64,000 bases of DNA from Cupriavidus taiwanensis (GCF_900250075.1 NZ_LT977070.1:992001-1056000); one strand, 5' to 3'; shown: positions 44,335 to 53,661, counted from the stretch's first letter. Notes: generated from the letters alone by a model not told the origin. A program made the numbers and translations.

Positions 44335-45483
44335 GTGCAACCGAATTTCCTGAATGAATCGCAGGCCCTGTGGCTGGATACCGTGAACCGTTTCATGGAC
44401 AACGAGGTCACGGTCGAGTATGTGCGCAAGTGCGACCAGAATCGTGACTATCCCTACGAGGCCTACGACAAGATTGCCAAGCAGGGCTGGCTGGGGCTGC
44501 TGTTCAGTGAGGAAGAGGGCGGCGCCGGAGGCGACATCTTCGACTATACGCTGATGGCCGAAGGCCTTGGCAAATTCGGCTTCGATTTCGCGGCAGCGGT
44601 TCTGGTGCCGACCTTCACGGCGATGAACATCGCGAAGTACGGCACGGCCGCGCAGAAGGACAAGTACATCAAGCCGTTCATCGAGGGCAAAATCCGCTTC
44701 TCCGTGTCGATCTCCGAGCCCGACGCCGGCTCCGATGCCTCCAACACGAAGACCCGCGCCCGTCGCGACGCGAACGGCGACTGGATCGTTTCCGGACAGA
44801 AGCTGTGGTGCAGCGGCGCAGCGGCCAAGGACACAGTCATCGCCATGCTGGTGCGTACGGATGCTGACAACAAGCACGGCGGCCTTTCTGTTCTCCTGAT
44901 CCCGAACACGACGCCGGGCCTAGTGATCAACAAGCTTCCGACCCTTTCGCGCCATGCGACCGGCACCACCGAGATTTTCCTGGATGAAGTGCGCGTGCCG
45001 GGCGACGCGATTCTCGGCGAAGAAGGCCAAGGCTGGGAAATCATCACCAAGCACCTGGAACTGGAACGTTGCTCGGTGGCTGCGGCCTATGTCGGCAATG
45101 CGCAAACGGCGGTGTCGAAGGCGGTGCAGTACGCCCACGAACGTATCCAGTTCGGCAAACAGTTGTGGGACTTCCAGGTGCTCAAGCATATGCTGGCCGA
45201 CCGCCAGACCGAGGTGGATGCTGCGCGCCTGCTTTGCTACCGTGCGGCGCAAATGGCAGCTGCTGACGTGCCGTGCAGCCGAGAAGTGTCGATGGCAAAG
45301 CTGTATGGATCCGAAACACTCAAGCAGTGCGCGCTGACCGGCATGCAGGTGCTGGGCGGCTACGCCAATCTGCCGGAAGCCGACATGGAGCGCTACCTGC
45401 GCGAAAGCGTCCAGTCCACCATCGGCGGCGGCACCTCGCAGATCCAGAAGACCATCATCGCCAAGTCCATGCGCTTGGGCTGA
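44335..45483 (+). CDS. Acyl-CoA dehydrogenase
   Basis: This FAD enzyme introduces a 2,3-double bond into an acyl-CoA. The 382 residues have GWLGLLFSEEEGGAGGD near the N-terminus, the FAD-contact segment IRFSVSISEPDAGSDASN, and the C-terminal YLRESVQSTIGGGTSQIQKTIIAKSMRLG split over the last helix. The GTG at 44335 is chosen because GGAGG lies 8 bp before it. It opens an operon continuing with MaoC, an Ltp-type protein, DUF35, a Bug receptor and two CaiB-family genes. In that setting the substrate is probably a branched short or medium acyl-CoA. Confidence 0.92.
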   Translation: MQPNFLNESQALWLDTVNRFMDNEVTVEYVRKCDQNRDYPYEAYDKIAKQGWLGLLFSEEEGGAGGDIFDYTLMAEGLGKFGFDFAAAVLVPTFTAMNIAKYGTAAQKDKYIKPFIEGKIRFSVSISEPDAGSDASNTKTRARRDANGDWIVSGQKLWCSGAAAKDTVIAMLVRTDADNKHGGLSVLLIPNTTPGLVINKLPTLSRHATGTTEIFLDEVRVPGDAILGEEGQGWEIITKHLELERCSVAAAYVGNAQTAVSKAVQYAHERIQFGKQLWDFQVLKHMLADRQTEVDAARLLCYRAAQMAAADVPCSREVSMAKLYGSETLKQCALTGMQVLGGYANLPEADMERYLRESVQSTIGGGTSQIQKTIIAKSMRLG

Positions 45484-45512
45484 TTGCGCAACCACATCAA
45501 GGAACCAGAGAA

Positions 45513-46028
45513 ATGACCGACACGACCAAGCGCGTTATCAATAACCGGCTCGACCAGACCTTTGACGAGCTGCAGGTGGGTCAGGTATTCCGCTCGGGCG
45601 GGCGCACCGTCACCGAAGCGGACGTGGTCAACTATTGCGCACTGACTGGCAACTGGATCGAGATCCACTCCAACACGCACTACGCGTCCAAGACCCGTTT
45701 TGGCCAGCGCCTGGTGCAGGGTTCGCTGACCTATTCGATCGTCACCGGCCTGATCCAGTTCGGCCTGGGCATCCAGGCAAACTACGGCATCGACAATATG
45801 CGCTTCCGCAGCCCGGTGTACATCAACGACACCATCTATGCGGTGTGCGAGGTGATCGGCAAGAAGGAGAAGGACGACAAGTACGGCGTGATCAAGTTCC
45901 GCATTAGCGCGATCAACCAGAACGGCGACCTGCTGCAGCAAGGCGAATGGAGCCTGCTGATGCTGCGCAAGCGAGAAGACCTCGATGCGCTGATCGCGTC
46001 GTCGCTGCCCGAACTCAAGGCGGCCTGA
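45513..46028 (+). CDS. MaoC-like enoyl-CoA hydratase
   Basis: The 171-residue hot-dog-fold protein has FDELQVGQVFRSGGRTVTEADVVNYCALTGNWIEIHSN, which includes the Asp/Asn-x-His hydratase pattern (here EIHSN), and GQRLVQGSLTYSIVTGL. MaoC proteins hydrate trans-2-enoyl-CoA. It follows the dehydrogenase by 29 bp and precedes the Ltp-like gene by 12 bp, so it should act second in the pathway. Confidence 0.9.
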   Translation: MTDTTKRVINNRLDQTFDELQVGQVFRSGGRTVTEADVVNYCALTGNWIEIHSNTHYASKTRFGQRLVQGSLTYSIVTGLIQFGLGIQANYGIDNMRFRSPVYINDTIYAVCEVIGKKEKDDKYGVIKFRISAINQNGDLLQQGEWSLLMLRKREDLDALIASSLPELKAA

Positions 46029-46040
46029 GGAGTGGCGGCC

Positions 46041-47252
46041 ATGTCGACCAAGCCAGTGGCGGCCATTATCGGAATGGGCGATGCCTATGCATCCCGGACG
46101 AACCGCAAGGATCCGCTGCAGCTTGCCGCCGAAGCCACGCGGCTTGCGCTGCAGGACGCGGGCATCAGCAAGGACCAGATCGATGCCGTCTACACGGGAC
46201 GGTCGCCCTGGGCGGACAAGCGCTCGCAGTGGAGCAACATCTTCATCTCACACATGCAGATGCCGGTGAAGCGCACCAGCGAGATCACCATGCACGGCGC
46301 CGGGCTCACTGCCACGCTTGCGGTGGCCGCGGAGATGATCGCCGCGGGCCAGGCAGAGTACGTACTCTGCCTGCAGAGTGACGCGACCGAGCTCTTTGTC
46401 GATGCCGTGGCAATGGGTGCCGAGGCCGATGCCGATCCGCAGTTCGAGGTGCCGTATGGCCCGATCATCCCGGCGCTGTATGGCCAGGCCGCGTGCCGCT
46501 ACCTCCATGAGTTCGGCCTGAGCGAAGCCGACCTCGCCGAGGTCGCAGTGGCCAACCAGCGCTGGGGCGTGCATCACCCGCATGCTGCCAAGGCGCGCTT
46601 CGGCGAGATTGACCGCGAGACCGTGCTTGCGTCGCCCTATGTCGCCACGCCGCTACGGCGCTGGATGTGCTCCACCTGGGGCGGCGGCACCGGCGGCGCG
46701 CTGGTGATTACCTCGCCGGAACGGGCAAAGGCGGCGCGCAACCCGGTTTACCTGATGGGCTACGGGTCAGCCACGACGCATGAGTACCTGGGCGATCGCA
46801 TGAACATGCGGGCGTGCAAGTACCCCGAGCTCGGCCCGATGCCTAACCTGACCTACACGGCGACAGCGGCGGCGGCGAGCCAGGCCTATGCCATGTCGGG
46901 GCTGTCCCCGGCGGACATCGACATGGCGCAGATCTCGGTGAACTTCGCGCACATGGGGCCGATCGTCATGGAAGACCTGGGCTTCGCGAAGAAGGGCGGG
47001 GGTATCGACCTGTACCGCGAAGGACGCACCGGCCTGGGCGGCGACCTGCCCACCGACACTAACGGCGGCTGGCTGTCGTTCGGCCAGCCGGGCATCTCCT
47101 GCAACATGGACAGCATGGTAGAGGCCGTGCGCCAGTTGCGCGGCGAAGCGCTCGGACTGGCGCCGGCGCGCCGGCCAAAGACAGTGCTGGTGCAGGGTGC
47201 CGGGGGCATGCTGGCCGCCGGCAGCGTGCTGCTGCTGTCTTCCTCCACCTGA
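46041..47252 (+). CDS. Ltp/SCP-x-type thiolase-like protein, probable acyl-CoA retro-aldolase
   Basis: The 403-residue chain has the thiolase fold in the SCP-x/lipid-transfer branch: LQLAAEATRLALQDAGISKDQIDAVYTG, QIDLAQIS-like ADIDMAQISVNFAHMGP, and NGGWLSFGQPG near the C-terminus. The catalytic Cys expected in the nucleophile-elbow region is absent (EITMHGAGLTATLAV), and the second-site His of the GHP motif is Gln (GQP). Ltp2-type proteins with such losses work as retro-aldolases with a DUF35 partner in steroid side-chain degradation. A DUF35 gene follows directly. Aldol cleavage of a beta-hydroxy branched acyl-CoA is therefore inferred. Confidence 0.82.
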   Translation: MSTKPVAAIIGMGDAYASRTNRKDPLQLAAEATRLALQDAGISKDQIDAVYTGRSPWADKRSQWSNIFISHMQMPVKRTSEITMHGAGLTATLAVAAEMIAAGQAEYVLCLQSDATELFVDAVAMGAEADADPQFEVPYGPIIPALYGQAACRYLHEFGLSEADLAEVAVANQRWGVHHPHAAKARFGEIDRETVLASPYVATPLRRWMCSTWGGGTGGALVITSPERAKAARNPVYLMGYGSATTHEYLGDRMNMRACKYPELGPMPNLTYTATAAAASQAYAMSGLSPADIDMAQISVNFAHMGPIVMEDLGFAKKGGGIDLYREGRTGLGGDLPTDTNGGWLSFGQPGISCNMDSMVEAVRQLRGEALGLAPARRPKTVLVQGAGGMLAAGSVLLLSSST

Positions 47253-47270
47253 ACCTCATTGGAGCATGTG

Positions 47271-47678
47271 ATGATCCAAACGCAAGAAGGCTGGCCGCAG
47301 CCATACCAGCTTCTTGATGCCAGGCCCTACTGGGAAGGCCTCGGCGCGGGACTGCTGAAATACCAGCGTTGCGGCGGATGCGGCCAGGCGGTCTGGCCGG
47401 CCCATTCCTTCTGTCCGCACTGCAGCGCCGACCAGCTCGCCTGGGAAGTCTCCGCCGGCTGCGGCAAGCTTTATTCGTTCAGCACCGTGATGCGGGGGCC
47501 GACGCCGGCCTTTGCCGCGATCGCGCCGTACACCGTCGGCTTTGTCGAGATGGACGAAGGCTATTTCCTGTTCACGCAGATCGAAGGTACGCCCGAGTCG
47601 ATGCAGATTGGCAACCGCGTGCAGGCGCACATGATCGAACGCGGCGGGCAGGCGCTACCGGTGTTCACCCAAGCCTGA
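47271..47678 (+). CDS. DUF35 OB-fold protein with zinc ribbon (Ltp partner)
   Basis: This 135-residue protein has the rubredoxin-like zinc ribbon RCGGCGQAVWPAHSFCPHC and an OB-fold with KLYSFSTVMRGPTPAFAAIAPY and VGFVEMDEGYFLFTQIEG. In known systems (ChsH2 C-terminal domain, benzylsuccinate BbsA) it forms a complex with a thiolase-like protein and presents the CoA substrate. The gene starts 18 bp after the thiolase-like gene, with GGAG before the ATG, so partnership is very likely. Confidence 0.9.
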   Translation: MIQTQEGWPQPYQLLDARPYWEGLGAGLLKYQRCGGCGQAVWPAHSFCPHCSADQLAWEVSAGCGKLYSFSTVMRGPTPAFAAIAPYTVGFVEMDEGYFLFTQIEGTPESMQIGNRVQAHMIERGGQALPVFTQA

Positions 47679-47715
47679 CGCAGCGCAAGACAAAACAGAT
47701 AGAACGGAGAGAGAC

Positions 47716-48732
47716 ATGACAGTACGACTATCAGCCCCCTGCCGCCGGCGCTGGCTACGGCTGGCGGGCGCCGTCGGCCTGGCGGCCTGCGCAGCGCTAT
47801 CGCTACCCAGGCCCGCCGCGGCAGCGGAATGGCCGACCCGGCCCGTGAGAATCGTGATCGCGGTCGCAGCGGGCTCCACCGGCGATATCCTGGCCCGGAG
47901 CCTGGCGCAGCGGCTCGAAGGCATCTGGAAGCAGCCGGTGATCGTCGAGAACAAGCCCGGAGCGGGCGGCGTCATCGGCACGGAATATGTGGTCAACGCC
48001 ACGGACGGCCATACCCTCCTGCTGGGCACGCAAAGTTCGATCCTGCCCAAGTTCACCACCAAGAACCTCAAGTTCGACCCGATGACCGACCTGGTGCCGG
48101 TGTACAAGGTCATCAACTACCAGCTCGTGGTCGCGGTGAACGCTGAGACGGCTGCCAAGGCGCAGACCCTGCGCGAACTGGTGGAGTTGAGCAAGGTCAG
48201 CCCCAACGGGCTCTTCTTCGCCGGCACTGGCCAGACTTCGGTCTTCAACTTGACCATGGCCTTGCTCAACAAGTCGTTGGGCATGAAGTACACGCCGCTG
48301 GACTTCAACAGCGTCGGCACCATGAACCTGGCCGCCATGCGCAACGACGCGCAGTTCCTCGTCAATACGCCCAGCTCGATGAAGTCGCAGATCGACTCGG
48401 GCAAGCTCAAGCCGCTGGCTGCCATCAGCGCCGAGCGTTACGCCAGCTTCCCTGAACTGCCGACACTGGCCGAGGCGGTGGGCTACAAGGGCTACTTGCC
48501 ACTGCTGTGGGCTGGCATCTTTGTGCCGAAGGGAACGCCGGCAGCGGTGGTGGACCGCATTGCGCACGATTTCAGCACGCTGGAGGCGGACAAGGCATTC
48601 CGCGGCAGCATCGAGTCGAAGCTGAGCGGCCGCATGGTGGCGTCGTCGCCGTCGGCGTTCGCGAAGCAAGTTGCTGAAGAGGCCAACGTCTGGAAGAACC
48701 TCTTTGCTGAAATGAACTACAAGCCGGAGTAG
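47716..48732 (+). CDS. Bug/TctC-family periplasmic solute receptor
   Basis: The 338-residue receptor has a signal peptide ending RPAAAA, the Bug opening WPTRPVRIVIAVAAGSTGDILAR and VIVENKPGAGGVIGTEYV. The loop reads AVAAGSTGD instead of the commoner PxxPGGxxD, hinting at an altered ligand. It is embedded in the dehydrogenase-aldolase operon, 37 bp after DUF35 and only 2 bp before the CoA-transferase, so it probably binds the growth substrate of this pathway. Confidence 0.92.
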   Translation: MTVRLSAPCRRRWLRLAGAVGLAACAALSLPRPAAAAEWPTRPVRIVIAVAAGSTGDILARSLAQRLEGIWKQPVIVENKPGAGGVIGTEYVVNATDGHTLLLGTQSSILPKFTTKNLKFDPMTDLVPVYKVINYQLVVAVNAETAAKAQTLRELVELSKVSPNGLFFAGTGQTSVFNLTMALLNKSLGMKYTPLDFNSVGTMNLAAMRNDAQFLVNTPSSMKSQIDSGKLKPLAAISAERYASFPELPTLAEAVGYKGYLPLLWAGIFVPKGTPAAVVDRIAHDFSTLEADKAFRGSIESKLSGRMVASSPSAFAKQVAEEANVWKNLFAEMNYKPE

Positions 48733-48734
48733 CC

Positions 48735-49961
48735 ATGTCAGGACCGCTGGAGGGCGTACGTATCCTGGATCTTACGTCCAATTTCATGGGGCCGTACGCG
48801 TCGCTGCTGCTCGCCGACATGGGCGCGGACGTGTGCAAGATCGAGTCGCCCGAAGGTGATACCACCCGCAAGGTGGGCCCGAGCCGCACCCCCGGCATGG
48901 GCGCGATCTTCCTGCACCTGAATCGCAACAAGCGCAGCCTGGTGCTGGACCTGAAGAAGCCGAGCGGGATTGCTGCGCTCAGGCGCATGTTGCGCTCGGC
49001 CGATGTGCTGTTGTACAGCCTGCGCCCGCAGGCGATGGCCAGGCTGGGACTGTCATACGAAGACGTGCGAGCGAAGAATCCGCGCATCCTCTACTGTGGC
49101 GCGTTCGGCTTCGGCCAGAACGGGCCGTATGCTTCGCGGCCGGCCTACGATGACCTGATCCAGGCCGCCGTGGGCCTGCCGGTACTGCAAAGCCGCAAGG
49201 CCGGTCCGCCAGCCTATGTGGCCACCGCCATCGCCGATCGCGTGGTCGGCATGGCGACCAGCAATGCGGTGGCCATGGCGCTGTACCGGCGCGAGCGCAC
49301 CGGGCGGGGTCAGGCCGTGGAGGTGCCGATGTTCGAGACGTTCGCGCACTTCGTGATGGGCGACCACCTCTATGGCCATACCTTCGTGCCGCCGATCGGC
49401 GACTGGGGTTACGCGCGGATGATGACGGCTGAACGGCGCCCCTATCGTACGCAGGATGGTTACGTCGGCGTGCAGATCTACACCGATCGCCACTGGCAGC
49501 GCTTCTTCGAGATCTGCGGCGATGCGGCCATGGCTTTGGATGCGCGTTTTGCCGATATCCATGGTCGCACGCAGCATATCCAGGAGCTTTACGCGTTCCT
49601 GGGGCGTACCTTTGAAACCAGGCCAACGGCGGAGTGGATCCGGCTAATGTGGGCGGCGGACATTCCCATCATCGAAATGAATACGCCGGAGACGCTGCTG
49701 GAAGATCCCCATATGACCACGCTGGGCTTCTTCGCGGAGGAGGATCACCCGTCCGAAGGCCGCATCCGCACCATCGGCATTCCCCAGCAGTGGAGCGAAA
49801 GCCCGCCGTCACTGCGCCATCCGGCGCCCCGCCTCGGCGAGCATTCTGCGGCGCTGCTGGCCGAGTATGGCTTCTCCGTCGCGGAGGTGCGGGATATGCT
49901 GGCATGCGGCGCTGCGCGCGAACCCGCTCCGGACCGAGCGGATTCCACGAACGGAGAATGA
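48735..49961 (+). CDS. Family III (CaiB/BaiF) CoA-transferase
   Basis: The 408-residue enzyme begins LEGVRILDLTSNFMGPYASLLLADMGADVCKIESPEGD and continues NRNKRSLVLDLKKP; the catalytic Asp lies in VATAIADRVVGMA. It follows the Bug receptor gene by 2 bp and probably activates the imported acid to its CoA thioester at the start of the pathway encoded by this operon. Confidence 0.92.
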   Translation: MSGPLEGVRILDLTSNFMGPYASLLLADMGADVCKIESPEGDTTRKVGPSRTPGMGAIFLHLNRNKRSLVLDLKKPSGIAALRRMLRSADVLLYSLRPQAMARLGLSYEDVRAKNPRILYCGAFGFGQNGPYASRPAYDDLIQAAVGLPVLQSRKAGPPAYVATAIADRVVGMATSNAVAMALYRRERTGRGQAVEVPMFETFAHFVMGDHLYGHTFVPPIGDWGYARMMTAERRPYRTQDGYVGVQIYTDRHWQRFFEICGDAAMALDARFADIHGRTQHIQELYAFLGRTFETRPTAEWIRLMWAADIPIIEMNTPETLLEDPHMTTLGFFAEEDHPSEGRIRTIGIPQQWSESPPSLRHPAPRLGEHSAALLAEYGFSVAEVRDMLACGAAREPAPDRADSTNGE

Positions 49962-50082
49962 AAGCGGGACGGCGCGCCGGGTAGTGGCCAGCCCTCATGA
50001 CGTGCCGTCCCCTGTGCAGACTGACAGAGGCCCGGTCCGCCGGGCCTGGAGCAGGCCATTGAATTCCCAGGAGACCAACGCC

Positions 50083-51240
50083 ATGGCGCAAAAGCCAACC
50101 GGGCCCCTCGCGGGCATCAAGATCGTGGAACTGGGCGGCATCGGCCCGGGGCCGTTCTGCTGCATGTTGTTGTCCGACTTGGGCGCCGACATCATCCGCA
50201 TCGACCGTCCGTCGCCCTCCGACGGCGGCGTGCCGGTCGAGGCACGCTTCGAACTGCTCAATCGCGGCCGCCGCAGCGCGGCCATGGACCTCAAGCAGCC
50301 GGAGGCGGTCGCGACGGTGCTGCGGCTGGCCAGCCAGGCCGACGCCGTGATCGAGGGTTTCCGCCCCGGCGTGGCGGAACGGCTCGGGCTGGGCCCGGAC
50401 GACTGCCACAAGGTCAACCCGCGACTGGTCTACGGCCGCATGACCGGCTGGGGGCAGGACGGGCCGCTGGCCCAGGAGCCGGGGCACGACATCAACTACA
50501 TCGCGCTGACAGGCGTGCTGCATTCCGTCGGCAAGGCCGGCGAGGCGCCGTCGATCCCGCTCAATCTCGCGGGCGATTTCGGCGGCGGCTCGCTTTACCT
50601 GGCGCTGGGCGTGGTAAGCGCCATCCTTGAGAGCCGCATGTCGGGGCGCGGACAGGTGGTGGATTCCGCGATGGTGGACGGATCGGCATCGCTGATGACG
50701 TTGATCTACGGCCTGCGTGCAGGAGGGTACTGGACTGACGAGCGCGGCACCAACCGGCTCGATTCGGGCGCGCCCTGGTACAACGTGTACGAGACGAAGG
50801 ACGGCAAGCATGTCGGTATCGGCGCCAACGAGACGCGCTTCTACCGCAACGCCGTAAAGCTCCTCGGGCTCGACGTCGACAAGTTGCCCGGCCAGCACGA
50901 ACGCGCCGGCTGGCCGGCGATGCGCGAGCAGTTTGCCGCCGCGTTCCGGAGGCGCACGCGTGACGAGTGGGCAGTGCTCGCGGCCGGCGCCGAGACTTGC
51001 ATCACGCCCATCCTGTCGATGGGAGAGGCGCCGCACTGCACTCACCTGCAGGCGCGCAAGACTTTCGTTGAAGTCGATGGCGTGGTACAGCCCGCGCCGG
51101 CGCCGCGCTTCAGCCGCACGCCGGGAAGCATCCAGCGGCCACCGGCCCGCCCCGGACAGCACACCGACGAGGTGCTGGGCGATTGGGGGTTCTCCGCGCA
51201 GGAGCTCGCGGCGCTGCACGACGCAGGGGCGATCCGCTAA
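50083..51240 (+). CDS. Alpha-methylacyl-CoA racemase-like protein (CaiB superfamily)
   Basis: The 385-residue protein belongs to the racemase branch of the CaiB superfamily: GIKIVELGGIGPGPFCCMLLSDLGADIIRIDRP, then MTGWGQDGPLAQEPGHDINYIALTG with the His and LNLAGDFGGGSLYLALG with the Asp that form the racemase acid-base pair. It exchanges the configuration at a 2-methyl-branched acyl-CoA. AGGAG precedes the ATG at 50083. As the last gene of the operon it supports a methyl-branched substrate, since acyl-CoA dehydrogenases accept only one epimer. Confidence 0.9.
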   Translation: MAQKPTGPLAGIKIVELGGIGPGPFCCMLLSDLGADIIRIDRPSPSDGGVPVEARFELLNRGRRSAAMDLKQPEAVATVLRLASQADAVIEGFRPGVAERLGLGPDDCHKVNPRLVYGRMTGWGQDGPLAQEPGHDINYIALTGVLHSVGKAGEAPSIPLNLAGDFGGGSLYLALGVVSAILESRMSGRGQVVDSAMVDGSASLMTLIYGLRAGGYWTDERGTNRLDSGAPWYNVYETKDGKHVGIGANETRFYRNAVKLLGLDVDKLPGQHERAGWPAMREQFAAAFRRRTRDEWAVLAAGAETCITPILSMGEAPHCTHLQARKTFVEVDGVVQPAPAPRFSRTPGSIQRPPARPGQHTDEVLGDWGFSAQELAALHDAGAIR

Positions 51241-51285
51241 CGTGTGCTCCGGCAGCGGCCGCTTTCGAGGCCGCTCGCCACGCCC

Positions 51286-51327
51286 AAAAAAACGCGCCTG
51301 GTCGCGCTTTGACACGCGAGCAGGCGC
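51286..51327 (-). terminator. Intrinsic terminator of the porin gene
   Basis: Read on the minus strand, a stem made of GCGCCTG (51294-51300) plus TCGCG (51302-51306) with CGCGA (51315-51319) plus CAGGCGC (51321-51327), one G-G mismatch, is followed by seven T. It ends the porin transcript about 90 bp after its stop codon. Confidence 0.85.
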
Positions 51328-51413
51328 CAGTTCCCTTTACCTCTTCCCTTTTCTACTTCTTGTCTTGCTGTCCGGCGGCACCGCATTGAAGCGACACGGC
51401 CGGAGTCAATCAG

Positions 51414-52487
51414 TCAGAACTTATGGCGAATATTGACCATGACCCCCGTCTGGTTTTCGCCCGGCGTGATCGTGCTGCCGAAGCCGTTCAGGCCAAGGTT
51501 GGAGTTGCCTTTGTTGTGCACGTACCCCACGTTCAGGAAGGCGTCGGTACGCTTGGACAACGCGTAATTGGCGGATGCGACCAGCATCCACGGATCCTGC
51601 CCGTTACGCCGGTTGTTCAGGTAATAGCCGGCGCCGGTCAGGGTGAAAGCAGGCGTGGCCTGGAAACGGTATCCCAGCCAGAACAGGTCGTTGCGGCGCG
51701 CGACACCGATATCGCCGTTGAACCAGCGATAGCCGGCCAAAACCGTCGAGCTGCCGAAGCTGACGTTGGCCGCCGCCGCGATGCGCCGGTCGGTCTGGCC
51801 CGAGTTCTGTCCGGTGATGCCACGCGTGCCTTGCTGCTGGTCATAGATCACGGTAGCGCCGAAGTTGCCGCCGGCATACTCCAGGCCGCCGCCAAGGGCA
51901 CGGTCGCTCTTGACGTCGCCGGGTACCTCGGTGCCGAGCGACGTAGTGCCGCCGCTGGTGATGCTGGTACCGCGCGCAAAGCTGTACAGGGCGGTTGCCG
52001 TGACGGGGCCGAACTTGCCGGTGTACTTGGCAGTGTTGTCGTAGCGGCCAGCAAGGTTGGGGTCGATCGACAGCGCCGAATAGCGTGCCGCCAGCACCAT
52101 CGGCTCATAGTTGATCAGCAAGTCAAACAGGGCGTTCTGCTGCCGGCCGAGCGTGACGCGGCCCCATTTGTGGTCCAGGCCCACGAACGCCTGGCGACCG
52201 AACAGACGGCCGCCCTGGCTGGATACACCGCTGTCGAGATCGAAGCCGCTTTCCAGGGCATAGACCGCCTTCACGCCGCTGCCCAGGTCCTCCACGCCGC
52301 GCAAGCCCCAGCGCGAACCCGACACGTTGCCGGACGTCATCCGAAACAGCTTGTCGCCGGCGGCATTGGCGTTGTTCAGGTATTCCATCCCGATGTCCGC
52401 GACGCCATAGAGCGTGACGGACGATTGCGCGGCGGCAAATGGTGCAGTCAGGGACAACAGCACTGCGGCGTAATACCGACTCTTCAT
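51414..52487 (-). CDS. Gram-negative porin (OmpC-like, beta-proteobacterial type)
   Basis: This is a trimeric outer-membrane diffusion channel of 357 residues. The signal peptide KSRYYAAVLLSLTAPFAAA is followed by QSSVTLYGVADIGMEYLNN, the standard opening of Burkholderiales porins; the eyelet loop region carries GRQAFVGLDHKWGRVTLGRQQNALFD and the chain ends in Phe (NIRHKF). GGAGGAG precedes the ATG. It is divergent from an IclR gene and is likely to admit the acids used by the surrounding operons. Confidence 0.95.
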   Translation of the reverse strand: MKSRYYAAVLLSLTAPFAAAQSSVTLYGVADIGMEYLNNANAAGDKLFRMTSGNVSGSRWGLRGVEDLGSGVKAVYALESGFDLDSGVSSQGGRLFGRQAFVGLDHKWGRVTLGRQQNALFDLLINYEPMVLAARYSALSIDPNLAGRYDNTAKYTGKFGPVTATALYSFARGTSITSGGTTSLGTEVPGDVKSDRALGGGLEYAGGNFGATVIYDQQQGTRGITGQNSGQTDRRIAAAANVSFGSSTVLAGYRWFNGDIGVARRNDLFWLGYRFQATPAFTLTGAGYYLNNRRNGQDPWMLVASANYALSKRTDAFLNVGYVHNKGNSNLGLNGFGSTITPGENQTGVMVNIRHKF

Positions 52488-52657
52488 AGGGCTCCTCCGT
52501 TGTGGTCTTGTATATGTGCGGAGTCTGTGAGATGTCGCGCAATGGCGTCAAAGCCAATGCGACAGCTGTGCCGTGCAATGAAAATTGAAGACAAAGGGGG
52601 AGTCCGCCGGTGCGGGTAAACCTCATGGAAGCCCGCAGCTCTTGCTGCCAGAATGTA

Positions 52658-52673
52658 CCTAACAATCGTAAGG
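52658..52673. promoter_or_regulatory. Candidate IclR operator, site 2
   Basis: CCTAACAATCGTAAGG is an imperfect palindrome (12 of 16 symmetrical positions) located between the divergent porin and IclR genes, 49 bp before the IclR start. It shares CCTAAC-N2-TCGT-N-AGG with the site at 42211. Confidence 0.65.
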
Positions 52674-52721
52674 GATACGGAAGAGCGATGTGTTCCCTTC
52701 TGCAAGCTTTGCGGAGTCGCA

Positions 52722-53501
52722 ATGAGCCCTTCGTCACCAGTCACCATGACGCTGGCGCGTGGCCTGCAGGTACTGCGGGCCTTTCGCGCGGAGCGTGTGC
52801 CCCTGACCAACGGCGAACTGGTGCGCCGGACGGGACTGTCCAAATCCACGGTGTCGCGGCTGACCATGACGCTGGTCAGCATGGGCTTCCTGCGCCGCGT
52901 GGCGGGGGGGCCGCAATTCGAGCTCGCCAGCGGACCACTCGGCATAGGCCACGCCTACCTGGAAACCAGCGCGGTCACGCGGCTGGCCCATCCGTTCATG
53001 CAACATCTGGCCGACCGACTCAACGTTTCGGTGGCGCTGGCGGTGCCCGACCAGCTCGAGATGCTTTACGTTGCGTATCGCACCAGCACGCGCATCGCCA
53101 CGCTGCGGCTGGGCGTGGGATCGCTGCTGCCGATGGGGCTGACGGCGATCGGGCGGGCGTGGCTGTGGGGATTGCCCGAGGACACACGGGCGGGCTACGT
53201 TGCCTCGGTGGTAGAGGCCGCAGGGCAGCAGGCCGAAGAGGTGCAGAAGAACATCGAGGCGGCGTTCGAGGACCTGCGCACGAGCGGCGTGTGCATGTCG
53301 CTCGGCGAATACCAGCGCAATGCCTACGGCATCGCCCTGCCGCTCAGAGTAGGGCGCACGGACACGCTGATGGCGCTGAACTGTGGGGCGGTCGAACTGC
53401 GCCCGGATGTCGACGCGATTCGGGCGCGCATCGTGCCGGACCTGAGGGCCGCCGCGGTGGAGTTGATGGTGCTGCTGCGCGATGTTGGCAGCGAGGCGTA
53501 G
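52722..53501 (+). CDS. IclR-family transcriptional regulator
   Basis: The 259-residue regulator has TLARGLQVLRAFRAERVPLTNGELVRRTGLSKSTVSRLTMTLVSMGFL as winged helix and an effector domain with GVCMSLGEYQRNAYGIALPL. GGAG stands before the ATG at 52722. It is divergent from the porin, with an operator candidate between, and precedes the acyl-CoA synthetase gene. Confidence 0.93.
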   Translation: MSPSSPVTMTLARGLQVLRAFRAERVPLTNGELVRRTGLSKSTVSRLTMTLVSMGFLRRVAGGPQFELASGPLGIGHAYLETSAVTRLAHPFMQHLADRLNVSVALAVPDQLEMLYVAYRTSTRIATLRLGVGSLLPMGLTAIGRAWLWGLPEDTRAGYVASVVEAAGQQAEEVQKNIEAAFEDLRTSGVCMSLGEYQRNAYGIALPLRVGRTDTLMALNCGAVELRPDVDAIRARIVPDLRAAAVELMVLLRDVGSEA

Positions 53502-53520
53502 TGTGCCGAGCCGGGGTTGC

Positions 53521-53661
53521 GTTCCGTACTCCGGAAGCCACAGTCCGGGCCGCGGACCTCACGCGGGGAGCGCCCGCGCGCGCCGTTGCGCCCAGGCTCC
53601 CGATGCACACGGCCAGGCCCGGCGCTCCGGACCGCGACCACGGCATTCCAAAGTACGGCAC
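53521..53661. repeat. Intergenic inverted repeat of the GTTCCGTAC family, copy 2
   Basis: GTTCCGTACTCCGGAAGCCA (53521-53540) is matched in reverse by CGGCATTCCAAAGTACGGCA (53641-53660). The left end is nearly identical to the left end of copy 1 (38657), and the spans are alike (141 and 132 bp). It fills most of the space between the IclR gene and the synthetase gene. Confidence 0.62.
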
